From Fibrobacter sp. UWB15 (GTDB lineage: Bacteria; Fibrobacterota; Fibrobacteria; Fibrobacterales; Fibrobacteraceae): a DNA stretch of 64,000 bases. Shown piece after piece: positions 49,579 through 58,906 of the stretch. Below the pieces are notes generated by a model. It worked only from the letters and a program-made list of their open reading frames with translations. It ran no database searches and was not told the DNA's origin. The DNA lies in NCBI RefSeq assembly GCF_900177705.1, contig NZ_FXBA01000006.1:62001-126000 (forward strand). The letters run 5' to 3'. Every line of letters starts with the position of its first letter. Within the stretch, counting starts at the first letter, position 1. The position numbers and the translations under genes were made by a program.

Positions 49579-50529
49579 ATGAATTTTGTCGAAAAATTAG
49601 ATGCGGCTTTTAATAAGCGCGCTCCGTTGTTCGAAACGACGGAGGCTTTTCGCATTGTGAACGGGGCGCCGGACGGTTTCCCCGGCATGACGCTAGACAA
49701 GTTCGGTGACCGTTACCAGATTCAATTTTTCGGTGATGAACTGCTCCGCGAAAAATATGCCGTCGTCGCTGCCGTAGCAGAAAAGTTCGCACCGGTTTGC
49801 CTCGTTGTAAAGGAACGCCTTTCGCGTTCCGGCAAGTCACTGGAGAATCCGCCGATGGAAGTGGCGGTGGGGCGCGCGGAAGATTCTGTAGGTGTTGTCC
49901 GCGAAGGTACGGCAAAGTTCCACATCGATTTGCTCGATACGGTGAATCCGGGGCTGTTTCTGGATATGCGCCACATTCGCCTGGAAATGGGCGAGCGCGC
50001 GGCCGATCGCCGTATGCTCAACTTGTTCAGCTACACTTGCGCCTTCTCGGTGCACGGCCGCTTGGGCGGTGCAGAGATTTCGACGAACGCCGACATCAGC
50101 GCGAAGATTTTGGACAAGGGCCGCGAAAACTACGCGCTTAACGGCCTCGAACCCAAGCAGGGCGAATTCTTCAGAGGCAATGCCGTTGAATACGTTCACT
50201 GGGCGCAAAAGAAAGGCCTCAAGTTCGATGCCATCGTGCTCGACCCGCCGAGCTTTGCTCGCTTCAAGGGCAAGAACTTTAACGTGCGCGAACACCTGAT
50301 GCCGCTGGTGGCCGATTGCGCCACGCTTCTCAACAAGGGTGGCCTATTTATGGTGAGTTCCAACTACAGCGAATTTAATTTGTCTAAATTCTCGCGCGAT
50401 GCGCTCGCTGCGGTGGCGTCTGTTCACTCGAGCGCCAAAACACTTTGGAACAAGTCGCAGGATGTCGATTTCGTAGGATCTGGCTACACCAAAGACAGCT
50501 GCCTTGTGGCAACACTGATTGAAGTGTAA
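49579..50529 (+). CDS. RlmI/RlmK-like class I SAM rRNA methyltransferase
   Basis: 316 aa from ATG 49579. It has an N-terminal EEHEE/PUA-reduced region with 'LFETTEAFRIVNGAPDGFPGMTLDKFGDRYQIQFF', then 'GLFLDMRHIRLEMG' and 'MLNLFSYTCAFSVHGRLGGAEISTNADISAKILDKGRENYALNG' (SAM site, motif I). 'FDAIVLDPPSFARFKG' is the motif IV DPPS signature, and 'LLNKGGLFMVSSNYSEFNLSKF' is next. This is the 23S rRNA m5C1962-type family (RlmI), though a full N-terminal PUA is missing and the product is shorter than RlmI (396 aa). The target base is not proven. Confidence 0.85.
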   Translation: MNFVEKLDAAFNKRAPLFETTEAFRIVNGAPDGFPGMTLDKFGDRYQIQFFGDELLREKYAVVAAVAEKFAPVCLVVKERLSRSGKSLENPPMEVAVGRAEDSVGVVREGTAKFHIDLLDTVNPGLFLDMRHIRLEMGERAADRRMLNLFSYTCAFSVHGRLGGAEISTNADISAKILDKGRENYALNGLEPKQGEFFRGNAVEYVHWAQKKGLKFDAIVLDPPSFARFKGKNFNVREHLMPLVADCATLLNKGGLFMVSSNYSEFNLSKFSRDALAAVASVHSSAKTLWNKSQDVDFVGSGYTKDSCLVATLIEV

Positions 50530-50544
50530 TTATTCTGCTGAAAA

Positions 50545-51513
50545 CTACTTCGCCGCGACAGTGAAAAGCCCACTGCGCGGGATGTGAACCTTCCAAGTGA
50601 GCCATTTCATTTGCTTGTCGTTGACCATGAGGTAGGGGTCTACGAGCGCAACGCTCTTGGTGCCAGAAAAATCCATGGCGGTGCCGGCGTTGTCGTCGAA
50701 ATTCTTGCCCTTGCTGAACACCTGATAGAACAGCGGCTGGCCGAAGGTCACCATGATTTCGGGTTGAATGAAGGCTAGTTCCTTGGCGAGCATCTTGCGG
50801 AGTAGCGCTTCCAAAAGCGGCGCGAGCGGGCGTTCGGTAGACTTGAAAAAGTACGTGATGCCGATGTCGTTCTGATTGATGCTTAAGCTTGCGAAAAGGC
50901 GCGAAAGCATTTCGCCAACGGGTGTTCCGAAGAAGGCGTCGGTGCTTGTTGTAGAAATGTTTGCGGCCTCGGCCATTTTAATGGCGGGGAGCAGGAAAAG
51001 CAATTTCGGCTTCGCGGGGCCTACGTAGCGGGCGAGGGCCGCTTCCTTGGCGTACATGGCTTCGCCCTTGATGGATTCGTAGAATGCGTCAAGGGTCTCG
51101 GCAGATTCAAAGGCGTGGGCACTGCGCTTGACAGTGCGTGCGGTCGGCATGTTGGCTGCCGGAATGGCGTTTGCCTTGGCATCGACGGCGCCGAAGAGCG
51201 AAGGTGCAAATCCGGTGGTGTCCGGAATCGGGGCCTGCGCAGAATCTGCGGGTGCGCTGGATGCGCCGGGTGCCGGGCTGTTCGGGAATTGGGGCGGCAG
51301 GTTGCGCGGTACTGGGCGAGCTGTGGCCGGAGTCGGCGGAACGGGGTGTGCTGCAGGTGGTACTGCGGGAGCCGGGCGAGCGGCGGGCGCACCAGGAACA
51401 GCGGGCTTGCGCGTGAGCGTCCACGGCTCGTCTAACAAGAGTTCAGCTTCGCCCAGGTCGATTTGTCCTGAAAGGTAGTTGCGCAGTTCGCTAAAGTCAA
51501 ATTCGTCAGCCAT
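50545..51513 (-). CDS. Uracil-DNA glycosylase-like superfamily protein with Pro/Ala-rich N-terminus
   Basis: 322 aa. Residues about 35-115 are Pro/Ala-rich and probably disordered. The C-terminal part ('FFGTPVGEMLSRLFASLSINQNDIGITYFFKSTERPLAPLLEALLRKMLAKELAFIQPEIMVTFGQPLF') resembles the core of family-4/5 UDG ('G....Lf....GL....y.tn..k.rp......ei..c...l..el..i.P..iv..G'). The four Fe-S Cys and the catalytic 'GEAPG' motif are not seen, so it may not cut uracil. It overlaps coaBC by 8 bp (51506-51513). Its function is uncertain. Confidence 0.5.
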   Translation of the reverse strand: MADEFDFSELRNYLSGQIDLGEAELLLDEPWTLTRKPAVPGAPAARPAPAVPPAAHPVPPTPATARPVPRNLPPQFPNSPAPGASSAPADSAQAPIPDTTGFAPSLFGAVDAKANAIPAANMPTARTVKRSAHAFESAETLDAFYESIKGEAMYAKEAALARYVGPAKPKLLFLLPAIKMAEAANISTTSTDAFFGTPVGEMLSRLFASLSINQNDIGITYFFKSTERPLAPLLEALLRKMLAKELAFIQPEIMVTFGQPLFYQVFSKGKNFDDNAGTAMDFSGTKSVALVDPYLMVNDKQMKWLTWKVHIPRSGLFTVAAK

Positions 51514-52855
51514 TCAGGCGCTCCAGGCAAAAGTTCAAAATCGTCTCGGCCAAATCGACCTTCTCGCCCATGGCGAGCGGTGGAACGGCCTTGCCACGCT
51601 CCACCAGGGCGAAGCGTACGCAGTCGCGGCCAAAGCCGGAATCGGCTGCCACGGGCGCATTTAACAGAAGTGCGTCGGCGCCGCTCTTTTCAAGTTTTTC
51701 TGCGGCATGTTCTTCGAAGTGGTCAGTTTCAAGCGCGAATCCGACAATTACCTGCTTATGCGCGGCGGTTCCCGATGTGGAATCGGTGCGAGCCTTGCGG
51801 GCGGCGGTGCAGTCGCGGAGAATGTTCGGATTCGGTACAAGTTCAATCGAGAGCTGGCTGCGGCTATCCTTGATTTTTTCGTCAGCGGCGTGGGCGGGGC
51901 GGTAGTCCGCTACCGCCGCGCAATGCACGACGGCGTCCGCAGAATCTAACCGTTCCATCACGGCGTCGTGCATGTCCCGGGCGCTTTTCACGCGGGTCAC
52001 TTTCACGCCGCCCGGGAACGCCGCTTCCATCGGGCCTGCGACCACTTCGACTTCGAAGCCGTTGGCGTAGAACACCGAGGCTAGTGCCACCGCAGTCTTG
52101 CCGCTACTGCGATTGCTAATGTAGCGTACCGGGTCAATCGCTTCTTCGGTACGGCCTGCGGTTAAAAGCACCTTCTTGCCGTAGCCGGGAAGGCTTGCGT
52201 CTTGTGTCGGCGGAACATCGACAGCGACAGGAACAGCCGGCACGGGGGTTTTAGGGGCCGAGCCCCTAGGCGATGGGGTAGCGGAAGCCGCGCAGGCGGC
52301 TGCAGCGAGGGGCAGGCTTGCCCCTTCCAACCACTTCACGATTTCTGCAGGTTCCATTAGGCGACCTTGTCCGACTTCACCACAGGCGAGTTCACCCGCA
52401 GGCGATTCCAGCACGGTCGTGTCTTCAAAGCCGCGCAAAATCTCGAAGTTGCGCTTTACCGCCGGCGAATTGTACATCGCCACATTCATCGCGGGCGCAA
52501 TCACGCGCGGGCACGTGCAGCTCATAAAGCAAAGGCTCACCGGATCGTCGGCGATACCGCAGGCGAATTTCCCGATGATGTTCGCGGTCGCGGGCACCAC
52601 CAAATAGAGGTCGGCCCAGCGCGGAAAATCAATATGCTGGAAAGGGCGCGCCTCGACGGCGCCGTTCTTCAGGTATACGGGGCACTTGCTAAGGCTTGCG
52701 AAAGTCAGCGGTGCCACGAATTCGGTTGCCGCGTCAGTCATGCACACGCGTACTTCTGCGCCCTTCTTTTGCAACAAGCGCAACAGCTCGCAGCTCTTGT
52801 ACACGGCAATGCCGCCCGAGACTCCGAGAAGAATTTTCTTTCCAGCGAGGTTCAT
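51506..52855 (-). CDS. coaBC: Bifunctional phosphopantothenoylcysteine decarboxylase / phosphopantothenate-cysteine ligase
   Basis: 449 aa from ATG 52855. The CoaC half has 'ILLGVSGGIAVYKSCELLRLLQKKGAEVRVCMT' (FMN), active-site His in 'FQHIDFPRWADLYLVVPATANIIGK', 'APAMNVAMYNSPAV' and 'GELACGEVGQGRL'. The CoaB half has 'KKVLLTAGRTEEAIDPVRYISNRSSGKTAVALA', 'VHCAAVADYRPAH', 'NPNILRDC' and 'VIVGFALETD'. Together they make 4'-phosphopantetheine in two steps. The linker (about 185-235) is long and Ala/Pro-rich, compared with the short linker in E. coli CoaBC. The next gene is translationally coupled. Confidence 0.95.
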   Translation of the reverse strand: MNLAGKKILLGVSGGIAVYKSCELLRLLQKKGAEVRVCMTDAATEFVAPLTFASLSKCPVYLKNGAVEARPFQHIDFPRWADLYLVVPATANIIGKFACGIADDPVSLCFMSCTCPRVIAPAMNVAMYNSPAVKRNFEILRGFEDTTVLESPAGELACGEVGQGRLMEPAEIVKWLEGASLPLAAAACAASATPSPRGSAPKTPVPAVPVAVDVPPTQDASLPGYGKKVLLTAGRTEEAIDPVRYISNRSSGKTAVALASVFYANGFEVEVVAGPMEAAFPGGVKVTRVKSARDMHDAVMERLDSADAVVHCAAVADYRPAHAADEKIKDSRSQLSIELVPNPNILRDCTAARKARTDSTSGTAAHKQVIVGFALETDHFEEHAAEKLEKSGADALLLNAPVAADSGFGRDCVRFALVERGKAVPPLAMGEKVDLAETILNFCLERLNG

Positions 52856-52860
52856 GCTCC

Positions 52861-53922
52861 CTAAGATAGAAATTTCAAAACCCGTTCCGTAACCCAATCG
52901 CTAATCCGCTTCAATATCCAGGCTGCAAGCGTGATGGCGACCGTGGTGCAGGCGAGCAGGGCTAAGTTTTTCCACTCGGTAAAGTCCCAGTGCATTTTGT
53001 CAAAGATTTTGATGAAGGCGGTTTGAACCCAGACGATTCCTACATGCTGCACGAGGAATACGCAGTACGAGAGAGGGACTAGTATTTGAATGGACTTGCT
53101 CATCGCTTTGAATTGTAGCACGTGCGGGGCGATGTAGAAAGCTACAGCGAATAGGGCGTATGCGGCAATAGTTCCTAAAAGATCTGCCTTGAATCGGCCG
53201 GGAATGTCGACGAAAGAAAGTCCAAGGAATAAAAGGGCGCCTGTTAGGGCGATGCGCCAGTCCTTTAGGCGTTCCAGATTTTGGACGAGCAAGAACCCGA
53301 TGCAGAATTTTAAGGCGAGTGTGGCGGGAAGGCCGCTGAATAGCTCGTCGTATTTTGCAGGAATCAGGAACTGTAAACCGTAGAGTAGTGTGAGCACAAG
53401 TAGCGTTAGTACTGGACGTTTCGAATAACAGCGCGCCAGTAGCGGGTACAGCAAATAAAGCAGTACAATTGCGCCTACAAACCAGTCTCCGCAAAAGACG
53501 TATGAAGTTATTCCAAAGCATTTAACGTAACCGTCAAAACCCACAAGCGTGAACAGGAGTGAAAAGGGATTGCCTAAAAAGAAGGGGTTTCCGTTGCTCA
53601 ACAGGTGGCGAATCATTGTCAGGGGAATGTAAAGGCTTAGAATCCAAAAAGGCGGATAGATTGATCTTGCGCGTCTGAGGTAAAAATCCTTTAGAGAGCC
53701 GTTGCTTTTGCCTATTACACCGTGTTTTTTATAAAGTATTCCGCCAGAAATTGCAATGAAAATGGTAACGGCGAGGTTTCCAAATTCGTAATTGACGGTC
53801 TTGTACAAAAGATTAAAGCAGGGGAGTCCTGCTGCCGTATATTCGCGCCCGAAATGGAACGTGATTACGAATAACATTGCAAGAATGCGTAGAACATCTA
53901 ATTCCTGAATCCTATTTCCCAT
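52861..53922 (-). CDS. Acyltransferase 3 family membrane protein (OafA/OatA-like)
   Basis: 353 aa from ATG 53922. About ten TM helices. The start 'RIQELDVLRILAMLFVITFHFGREY' holds the family His (HF-x-x-E) and Arg in 'DVLR'; 'GNLAVTIFIAISGGILYKK' and 'YLRRARSIYPPFWILSLYI' are also conserved. It transfers acyl groups to cell-surface sugars (O-acetylation of LPS, exopolysaccharide or peptidoglycan). No SGNH domain is attached. The substrate is unknown. It lies directly upstream of coaBC (5-bp gap) on the same strand. Confidence 0.87.
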   Translation of the reverse strand: MGNRIQELDVLRILAMLFVITFHFGREYTAAGLPCFNLLYKTVNYEFGNLAVTIFIAISGGILYKKHGVIGKSNGSLKDFYLRRARSIYPPFWILSLYIPLTMIRHLLSNGNPFFLGNPFSLLFTLVGFDGYVKCFGITSYVFCGDWFVGAIVLLYLLYPLLARCYSKRPVLTLLVLTLLYGLQFLIPAKYDELFSGLPATLALKFCIGFLLVQNLERLKDWRIALTGALLFLGLSFVDIPGRFKADLLGTIAAYALFAVAFYIAPHVLQFKAMSKSIQILVPLSYCVFLVQHVGIVWVQTAFIKIFDKMHWDFTEWKNLALLACTTVAITLAAWILKRISDWVTERVLKFLS

Positions 53923-53960
53923 ATAGACAAAATACAAAAATGTGTGATGACAAATACCAC

Positions 53961-53996
53961 AAAAAACTCCCGTGGTTTTATCCACGGGAGTTTTTT
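53961..53996 (-). terminator. Strong terminator of rpsA
   Basis: Perfect 15-bp stem (AAAAAACTCCCGTGG with CCACGGGAGTTTTTT, 6-nt loop) with A-run and T-run, 30 bp after the rpsA stop. It separates rpsA from the acyltransferase gene. Confidence 0.95.
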
Positions 53997-54026
53997 AAGC
54001 TTTATGCTTTGAACAACAGAAGCGAA

Positions 54027-55793
54027 TTAAGCTTCGGCTTCAGCGTCAGCCTTCTTCTTGGAAGACTTCTTCTTCGGGGCGGTAGCTTCACCGATGGTGG
54101 TGCCAGATTCGCCCGGCTTGTGAGAGTCCATCCAAGCCTTGAGCTCGGCGGATTCACGGTTCTTGAAGTAGTCAACCACAGAGAGGAAGATCTTACGGTT
54201 GTTCTGATCGATTTCGGTCACGACAGCCGGAACTTCGTCGCCAACCTTGAATGCATCGGCCGGAACCTTGATGTATTCAGCGGTGAGCTTGGAGACCGGG
54301 ATGAAGCCTTCGATACCGTCGTTGAGTTCAACCACGACGCCGCGGTCGAGCATGCGAACGATCTTGCCCTTCACTTCGCTGTTCACCGGGTAGGTGGAAT
54401 CGATGGTGTCCCACGGATCTTCGGTGAGGTGCTTCATGGAGAGGGAAATACGACGCTTTTCCTTATCGACAGCGAGCACGACGCATTCAACCTTGTCACC
54501 CTTCTTGACCATTTCGTTCGGGTGAGTGATCTTCTTGGTCCAGGACATGTCGGAAACGTGGATGAGGCCATCAACACCTTCCTTGATTTCGACGAAGGCG
54601 CCGAAGGAAGCGATGTTGCGGATTTCACCAACCACGCGGGCACCCGGCGGAAGTTCGGTTTCGATAGAATCCCACGGATCGGATTCGAGCTGCTTCATGC
54701 CGAGAGAGATACGTTCTGCATCTTCTTCAACCTTGAGCACGACAGCTTCGACTTCCTGACCGACGGTGAGGATCTTGGACGGGTGCTTGACATGCTGAGT
54801 CCAGGACATTTCGGAAACGTGGATGAGGCCTTCGACGCCGCTATCCAGTTCAACGAATGCACCGTAATCGGTAATGGAAACAACCTTACCCTTAACGATA
54901 GCGCCTTCCGGATAACGTTCGGCGATGTCCTTCCACGGATGCGGCTTAAGCTGCTTCATGCCGAGAGAGATGCGTTCCTTCTTGTCGTTGAAGTCGAGAA
55001 CCATGACTTCGACTTCCTGGCCGAGCTGGAGCATTTCGGTCGGGTGGTTGATGCGCTTGTAGCTCATGTCGGTGATGTGGAGGAGGCCGTCTACGCCGCC
55101 GAGGTCAATGAATGCACCGAAGTCGGTGATGTTCTTGACGATACCCTTGCGGACCTGACCCTTTTCGAGGGTTTCGAGCACGTCGCCACGCTGCTTGTTG
55201 CGTTCTTCTTCGAGAACGACGCGGCGAGACACGACGATGTTCCTGCGAGCCTTGTTGACCTTGATAACCTTGAGGTCGTATTCCTGACCGATGAGGGCGT
55301 TGATGTCCGGGATCTGACGGAGGTCGATCTGGGAACCCGGGAGGAAGGCGTCGATGCCGAACAGGTCGACAACCACACCGCCCTTGATACGCTTCGTGAG
55401 CGTACCACGCACGACTTCGTTGTTTTCGAATGCAGCGTGGATGCGATCCCACACGCGAACGAAGTCGGCCTTCTGCTTGCTGAGGATGAGACGTCCGTCT
55501 TCATCTTCGAGCTTTTCGACAAACACTTCGATTTCGGAACCGATTTCGAGGGAGTCCGTGTCCTTGAATTCAGCACGGTCAATGACACCTTCTGACTTGT
55601 AGTTCACGTCGATCAAGACTTCCTGGTCGTTCACCTGGCTAATCTTACCGGTGACGAGCTTGCCCTGTTCGAGGCAATCCATGCCGGCATAAACGTCAGC
55701 GTTAGCCTTACGGAAGTCGGGGCTGCATTCGCCCTGAGCGGCGAGGATTTCAGCGAGATCTTCTGCGGTACCGAATTTGAGATTTTGAGACAT
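54027..55793 (-). CDS. rpsA: 30S ribosomal protein S1
   Basis: 588 aa with six S1 (OB-fold) repeats, recognisable by 'G.V....[21 protein letters not shown]' units such as '[28 protein letters not shown]', '[31 protein letters not shown]' and '[31 protein letters not shown]'. It binds mRNA on the 30S subunit. The tail ends in a Lys/Ser/Ala-rich segment ('[15 protein letters not shown]'). The cmk-rpsA order with 35 bp between is the standard gene pair. Confidence 0.97.
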   Translation of the reverse strand: [588 protein letters not shown]

Positions 55794-55828
55794 ATTGTTT
55801 AGTTGGGTTGTGGAACAAAGGATTCAGG

Positions 55829-56497
55829 CTACGCCACTACACCTACGTAGTCGAGAATCTTTTGAACCTGTTGTTGGATTGAGATGTGTGTAGTGTCAAT
55901 TTCAATAGCGTCGTCCGCTTTCTTTAACGGGGCGTTTGCGCGGGAGGAGTCCAAGCGGTCGCGTTCGACCAGGTTGTTGAGGACTTCTTCGAGCGTCACC
56001 TTTTCTCCCTTTTCGAGGAGTTCCTTGTAGCGGCGTTCGGCGCGGACCTTCACGTCCGTCACCATGAAAAACTTGTACTTCGCATCGGGGAAGACGACCG
56101 TACCGATGTCGCGGCCATCCAGAATGCAACTCTGCTTCTTGCCGATTTCGCGCTGCTGCTTGGTCATGGCGGCGCGGACCGACGGGAGTGCGCAGTAAAT
56201 GCTCACGTTGCTCGACACCTTCATGCCGCGGATTTCACTTTCGCGGCAGACACCGTTGATGAGGATGTGGTTTTCGGAATCGAACCCGAGGGTCAGGTTT
56301 TCGAGCAATTTGTCCATCGCGGGGCCTTCTTCGGCAGCAAGTCCTGCATCGAGGGCTGCAAGCGTCACGGCGCGGTACATGGCGCCTGTATCCAAATAAG
56401 TGATGCCGAGGGTCTTTGCCACGATTTTTGCGGTGGTACTTTTACCGGTACCCGAACCGCCATCGAGGGCGATAACAAAATTTTCTGAATTACTCAT
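55829..56497 (-). CDS. cmk: Cytidylate kinase
   Basis: 222 aa. CMP/dCMP to (d)CDP. The P-loop is 'IALDGGSGTGKSTTAKIVAKTLG' (residues 8-30); 'YLDTGAMYRAVTLAAL' and 'ILDGRDIGTVVFPDAKYKFFMVTDVKVRAERRYKELLEKGEKVTLEEVLNNLVERDRLDSSRANAPLKKADDAIEIDT' are the CMP site and lid. Length and motifs are standard. It forms the cmk-rpsA transcript. Confidence 0.97.
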   Translation of the reverse strand: MSNSENFVIALDGGSGTGKSTTAKIVAKTLGITYLDTGAMYRAVTLAALDAGLAAEEGPAMDKLLENLTLGFDSENHILINGVCRESEIRGMKVSSNVSIYCALPSVRAAMTKQQREIGKKQSCILDGRDIGTVVFPDAKYKFFMVTDVKVRAERRYKELLEKGEKVTLEEVLNNLVERDRLDSSRANAPLKKADDAIEIDTTHISIQQQVQKILDYVGVVA

Positions 56498-56533
56498 GAG
56501 TGGGGCTAAAATTAGAAACTTGAAGCCCCGTCG

Positions 56534-57007
56534 TCAATCATATATCTCGTAAAAGTAGTAGGTTACAAGGCCGTTTCTGTTATCCCAATAGGCCAAAGTG
56601 TAGCCGTCCTTGTAGACCGTCAACTCGTCGTCGTCCTGGTAGAAGTTGAAATAACTTCCGTATACGTCGTCGTAGCCTTCAGTATACTCCGATTCCAGGT
56701 AGTAATAGCGGTCGCCATCAAGATTCAGGGAGGCCAAACCGTCGCTGTCGATTCTGAGACCTACGACCATGGCGGGACTTAAAACGCGGATAGGGCCGCA
56801 GTCATAAGCGCCGAATGCGTCGGCACGGCAGTCCTGCACGTAATAATAGTGGAAGTGCCTGTTAAAGCGGTATCCGTCTGCGGCAGGGTCCGGGCCCAGG
56901 TCGCAAGCGGTAAAGCTAAACAAGACTGCAGGCAATACTGCAAAAAACGACGCTTTGAGGAGCGCCGTTTTAGCAAAAGATTTAAGAGAGAATTTCATTT
57001 GCCCCAT
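56534..57007 (-). CDS. Hypothetical lipoprotein, Tyr/Asp-rich
   Basis: 157 aa. Signal helix 'ALLKASFFAVLPAVLFSFTAC' with lipobox Cys about residue 35. The mature part is Tyr/Asp-rich with short strands ('YRFNRHFHYYYVQDC', 'DGLASLNLDGDRYYYLESEYTEGYDDVYGSYFNFY'), probably a beta-rich surface domain with Cys in 'VQDCRADAFGAYDCGP' (a disulfide is possible). It does not match a family I know. Its start overlaps the stop of the preceding lipoprotein gene (TAATG), so the two are coupled. Confidence 0.7.
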   Translation of the reverse strand: MGQMKFSLKSFAKTALLKASFFAVLPAVLFSFTACDLGPDPAADGYRFNRHFHYYYVQDCRADAFGAYDCGPIRVLSPAMVVGLRIDSDGLASLNLDGDRYYYLESEYTEGYDDVYGSYFNFYQDDDELTVYKDGYTLAYWDNRNGLVTYYFYEIYD

Positions 57008-57618
57008 TACGGATTTTCGTAGTCGCCGCCGTAGATTTCTTCTTCGGCAGCTTCGGTGTTTTCGTCCTGGTAAGCTTCCGGAGCCTGAAGGTCGCGGGTG
57101 CTGCCGTACTTGCGCTTTTCTTCGTCGGTCAGCTTGTTGGAATAGACGATTTCTTCCTGTTCCTGGTTGGCTTCTTCCTCTTCTTCCTGCAAGATCTTCT
57201 GACCCTGTTCAATGCGGCGCTTGATGCGTTCGTCTTCCATCTGCTTCAGGTTCGTGCCGACCTTGGCCTGTTCTTCGGACATCACGTAGCGTTCGTTCGC
57301 TTCGTCCATGGCGGCCTTGATGCCAATCAGACGACCGCGGCTATCAACTTCGAGACCGGCCCTGCGCAGGGTGGAAAGAGGCAGACGGCGAGCAGCAGTC
57401 TTGTACTCGTCCTTGAATTCGTAGCCGTCGGAAGTGGCAATGGCGTCAGCTTCACTGGGGGTCACGTATTCAAGAGCTTCTTGCCAGCGGGCGCCCTGCA
57501 CGCAAGAGGTAAAACCCACGAGCGCGTTATCCAGAGCCTCGGGGTCATTAGACCTAGAACCTGCACAGCCGGTCAGAACCAGCGCTGCCAAAGAAAAATA
57601 AGCCAAGAATTTTTTCAT
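57007..57618 (-). CDS. Hypothetical lipoprotein, helical and Glu-rich
   Basis: 203 aa from ATG 57618 (a longer frame is not supported). Lipobox 'LTGCAG'. Mature protein: an N-terminal domain with 'NALVGFTSCVQGARWQEALEYVTPSEADAI' of TPR-like or DUF-like appearance, a 'RRLPLSTLRRAGLEVDSRGRLIGIKAAMDEANERYV' segment, then a long Glu-rich helix ('KQMEDERIKRRIEQGQKILQEEEEEANQEQEE') and an acidic tail. It precedes the Tyr-rich lipoprotein gene in the same transcript. Function unknown. Confidence 0.7.
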   Translation of the reverse strand: MKKFLAYFSLAALVLTGCAGSRSNDPEALDNALVGFTSCVQGARWQEALEYVTPSEADAIATSDGYEFKDEYKTAARRLPLSTLRRAGLEVDSRGRLIGIKAAMDEANERYVMSEEQAKVGTNLKQMEDERIKRRIEQGQKILQEEEEEANQEQEEIVYSNKLTDEEKRKYGSTRDLQAPEAYQDENTEAAEEEIYGGDYENP

Positions 57619-57685
57619 AGGATTAAACCTCCGAAAAATATAATTTCCATATAAATATAAACATTTTTTGATAAAGTTACAGAAA

Positions 57686-58906
57686 ATGGCCAAAAAATTT
57701 CAATTTATGAGTCATTTCTTGCTATCATTTATGCTGATGAACGAAATTTCCGACATTTGCCGCATAAGAAAAGACGATAGAGAGTTTATTCTAATTGGTA
57801 CTGCCCATATTTCTCAGGCCTCCAAGGATCTGGTCAGGGCAACAATTGAGGCGGAATCCCCCGATACGGTTTGTGTTGAATTGGACGAAGGCCGCCTGAA
57901 TTCCATCAAGGATCCTGACCGCTGGAAAAAGACTGACCTGAAACAGGTCATCAAGAAAAAACAACTGGCTACGTTGATCGCAAACCTGGTGTTGGGGTCT
58001 TACCAAAAGCGTATGGGTGCTCAGACGGGGGTCAAGCCGGGTTCCGAACTTAAAGAAGCTGTCAATGTTGCTGCTGAAAAGAACGCCGAACTGGTACTTG
58101 CCGACCGCGACATCAAGATTACCTTGAGGCGTACATGGGCATGCACTCCCTGGTACCGTAAACTGAGCCTTTTGGGCGGACTCATCGCAAGTATTTTTGA
58201 CAAGACCGAAGTCAGCGAAGAAGACTTGGCTAAAATCAAGCAGCAAGATGCCTTGAGCGCCATGATGCAGGATTTCGGAAAGTCTTTCCCCGAAGTCAAA
58301 CAGGTGCTGATCGACGAACGCGACCAGTTCCTTGCGAGCAAAATCAGGAATGCTCCGGGCAAAAAGATTGTAGCAGTCGTCGGTGCCGGTCACATGAACG
58401 GTATCGCAAAGATTATTGAAGAAAACCGAGAACTCCCGAGCGAAGAATCCATTAGCGTGATTCCGAAGAGTGCTCCGATTTGGAAGATTATTGGCTGGGT
58501 CATTCCTATTGCAATCATCGCAAGTATTATTGCCGTGGGCGTGCATACGGGTGCCGAAAAGGCGGGCGAACTCAGCCTGCAGTGGGCGATGCTCACCGGC
58601 GGTGGAGCCATGCTCGGTACCATCATTGCTGGCGGTCATCCGCTGACAGTTCTGGTGGCGCTTATCGCGGCTCCGTTTACGGGGCTTACACCGCTGATTG
58701 GTGTCGGGTTCTTTACGGCGCTGACGCAGGTCTACATGCGCCCGCCGCGCGTGTCCGAAATGGAAACGTTGACTGACGATATCTGGCAGGTCAAGCGCTG
58801 GTGGAAAAACCGCGTGACTCGCGTAATCCTCTGCTTCTTGTGCCCGGGAATCCCCGCCATTATCGGAAAGATTCTCGCCATATTCAAGATTTACCAGGCG
58901 TTTTAA
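57686..58906 (+). CDS. TraB-family membrane protein
   Basis: About 406 aa. The TraB/PrgY motif set is 'FILIGTAHISQASKDLV' near residue 40 (GTAH), 'VCVELDEGRLNSI' (ELDxxR), and 'VVGAGHMNGIAKII' (GxGH), followed by four hydrophobic helices ('IIGWVIPIAIIASIIAVGV', 'MLTGGGAMLGTIIAGGHPLTVLVALIAAPFTGL', 'PLIGVGFFTALTQVYM', C-terminal 'ILCFLCPGIPAIIGKILAIFKI'). The family includes Enterococcus TraB, which reduces pheromone activity, and putative metalloproteases. The start is ambiguous; MNEISD (57737) is also possible. Confidence 0.8.
   Translation: MAKKFQFMSHFLLSFMLMNEISDICRIRKDDREFILIGTAHISQASKDLVRATIEAESPDTVCVELDEGRLNSIKDPDRWKKTDLKQVIKKKQLATLIANLVLGSYQKRMGAQTGVKPGSELKEAVNVAAEKNAELVLADRDIKITLRRTWACTPWYRKLSLLGGLIASIFDKTEVSEEDLAKIKQQDALSAMMQDFGKSFPEVKQVLIDERDQFLASKIRNAPGKKIVAVVGAGHMNGIAKIIEENRELPSEESISVIPKSAPIWKIIGWVIPIAIIASIIAVGVHTGAEKAGELSLQWAMLTGGGAMLGTIIAGGHPLTVLVALIAAPFTGLTPLIGVGFFTALTQVYMRPPRVSEMETLTDDIWQVKRWWKNRVTRVILCFLCPGIPAIIGKILAIFKIYQAF

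Noticed and set aside
54027-55793. Long plus-strand frame opposite rpsA (53877-55595)
   Set aside because: The mirror frame of a highly biased, Glu/Lys-rich gene; the minus strand encodes ribosomal protein S1 beyond doubt.
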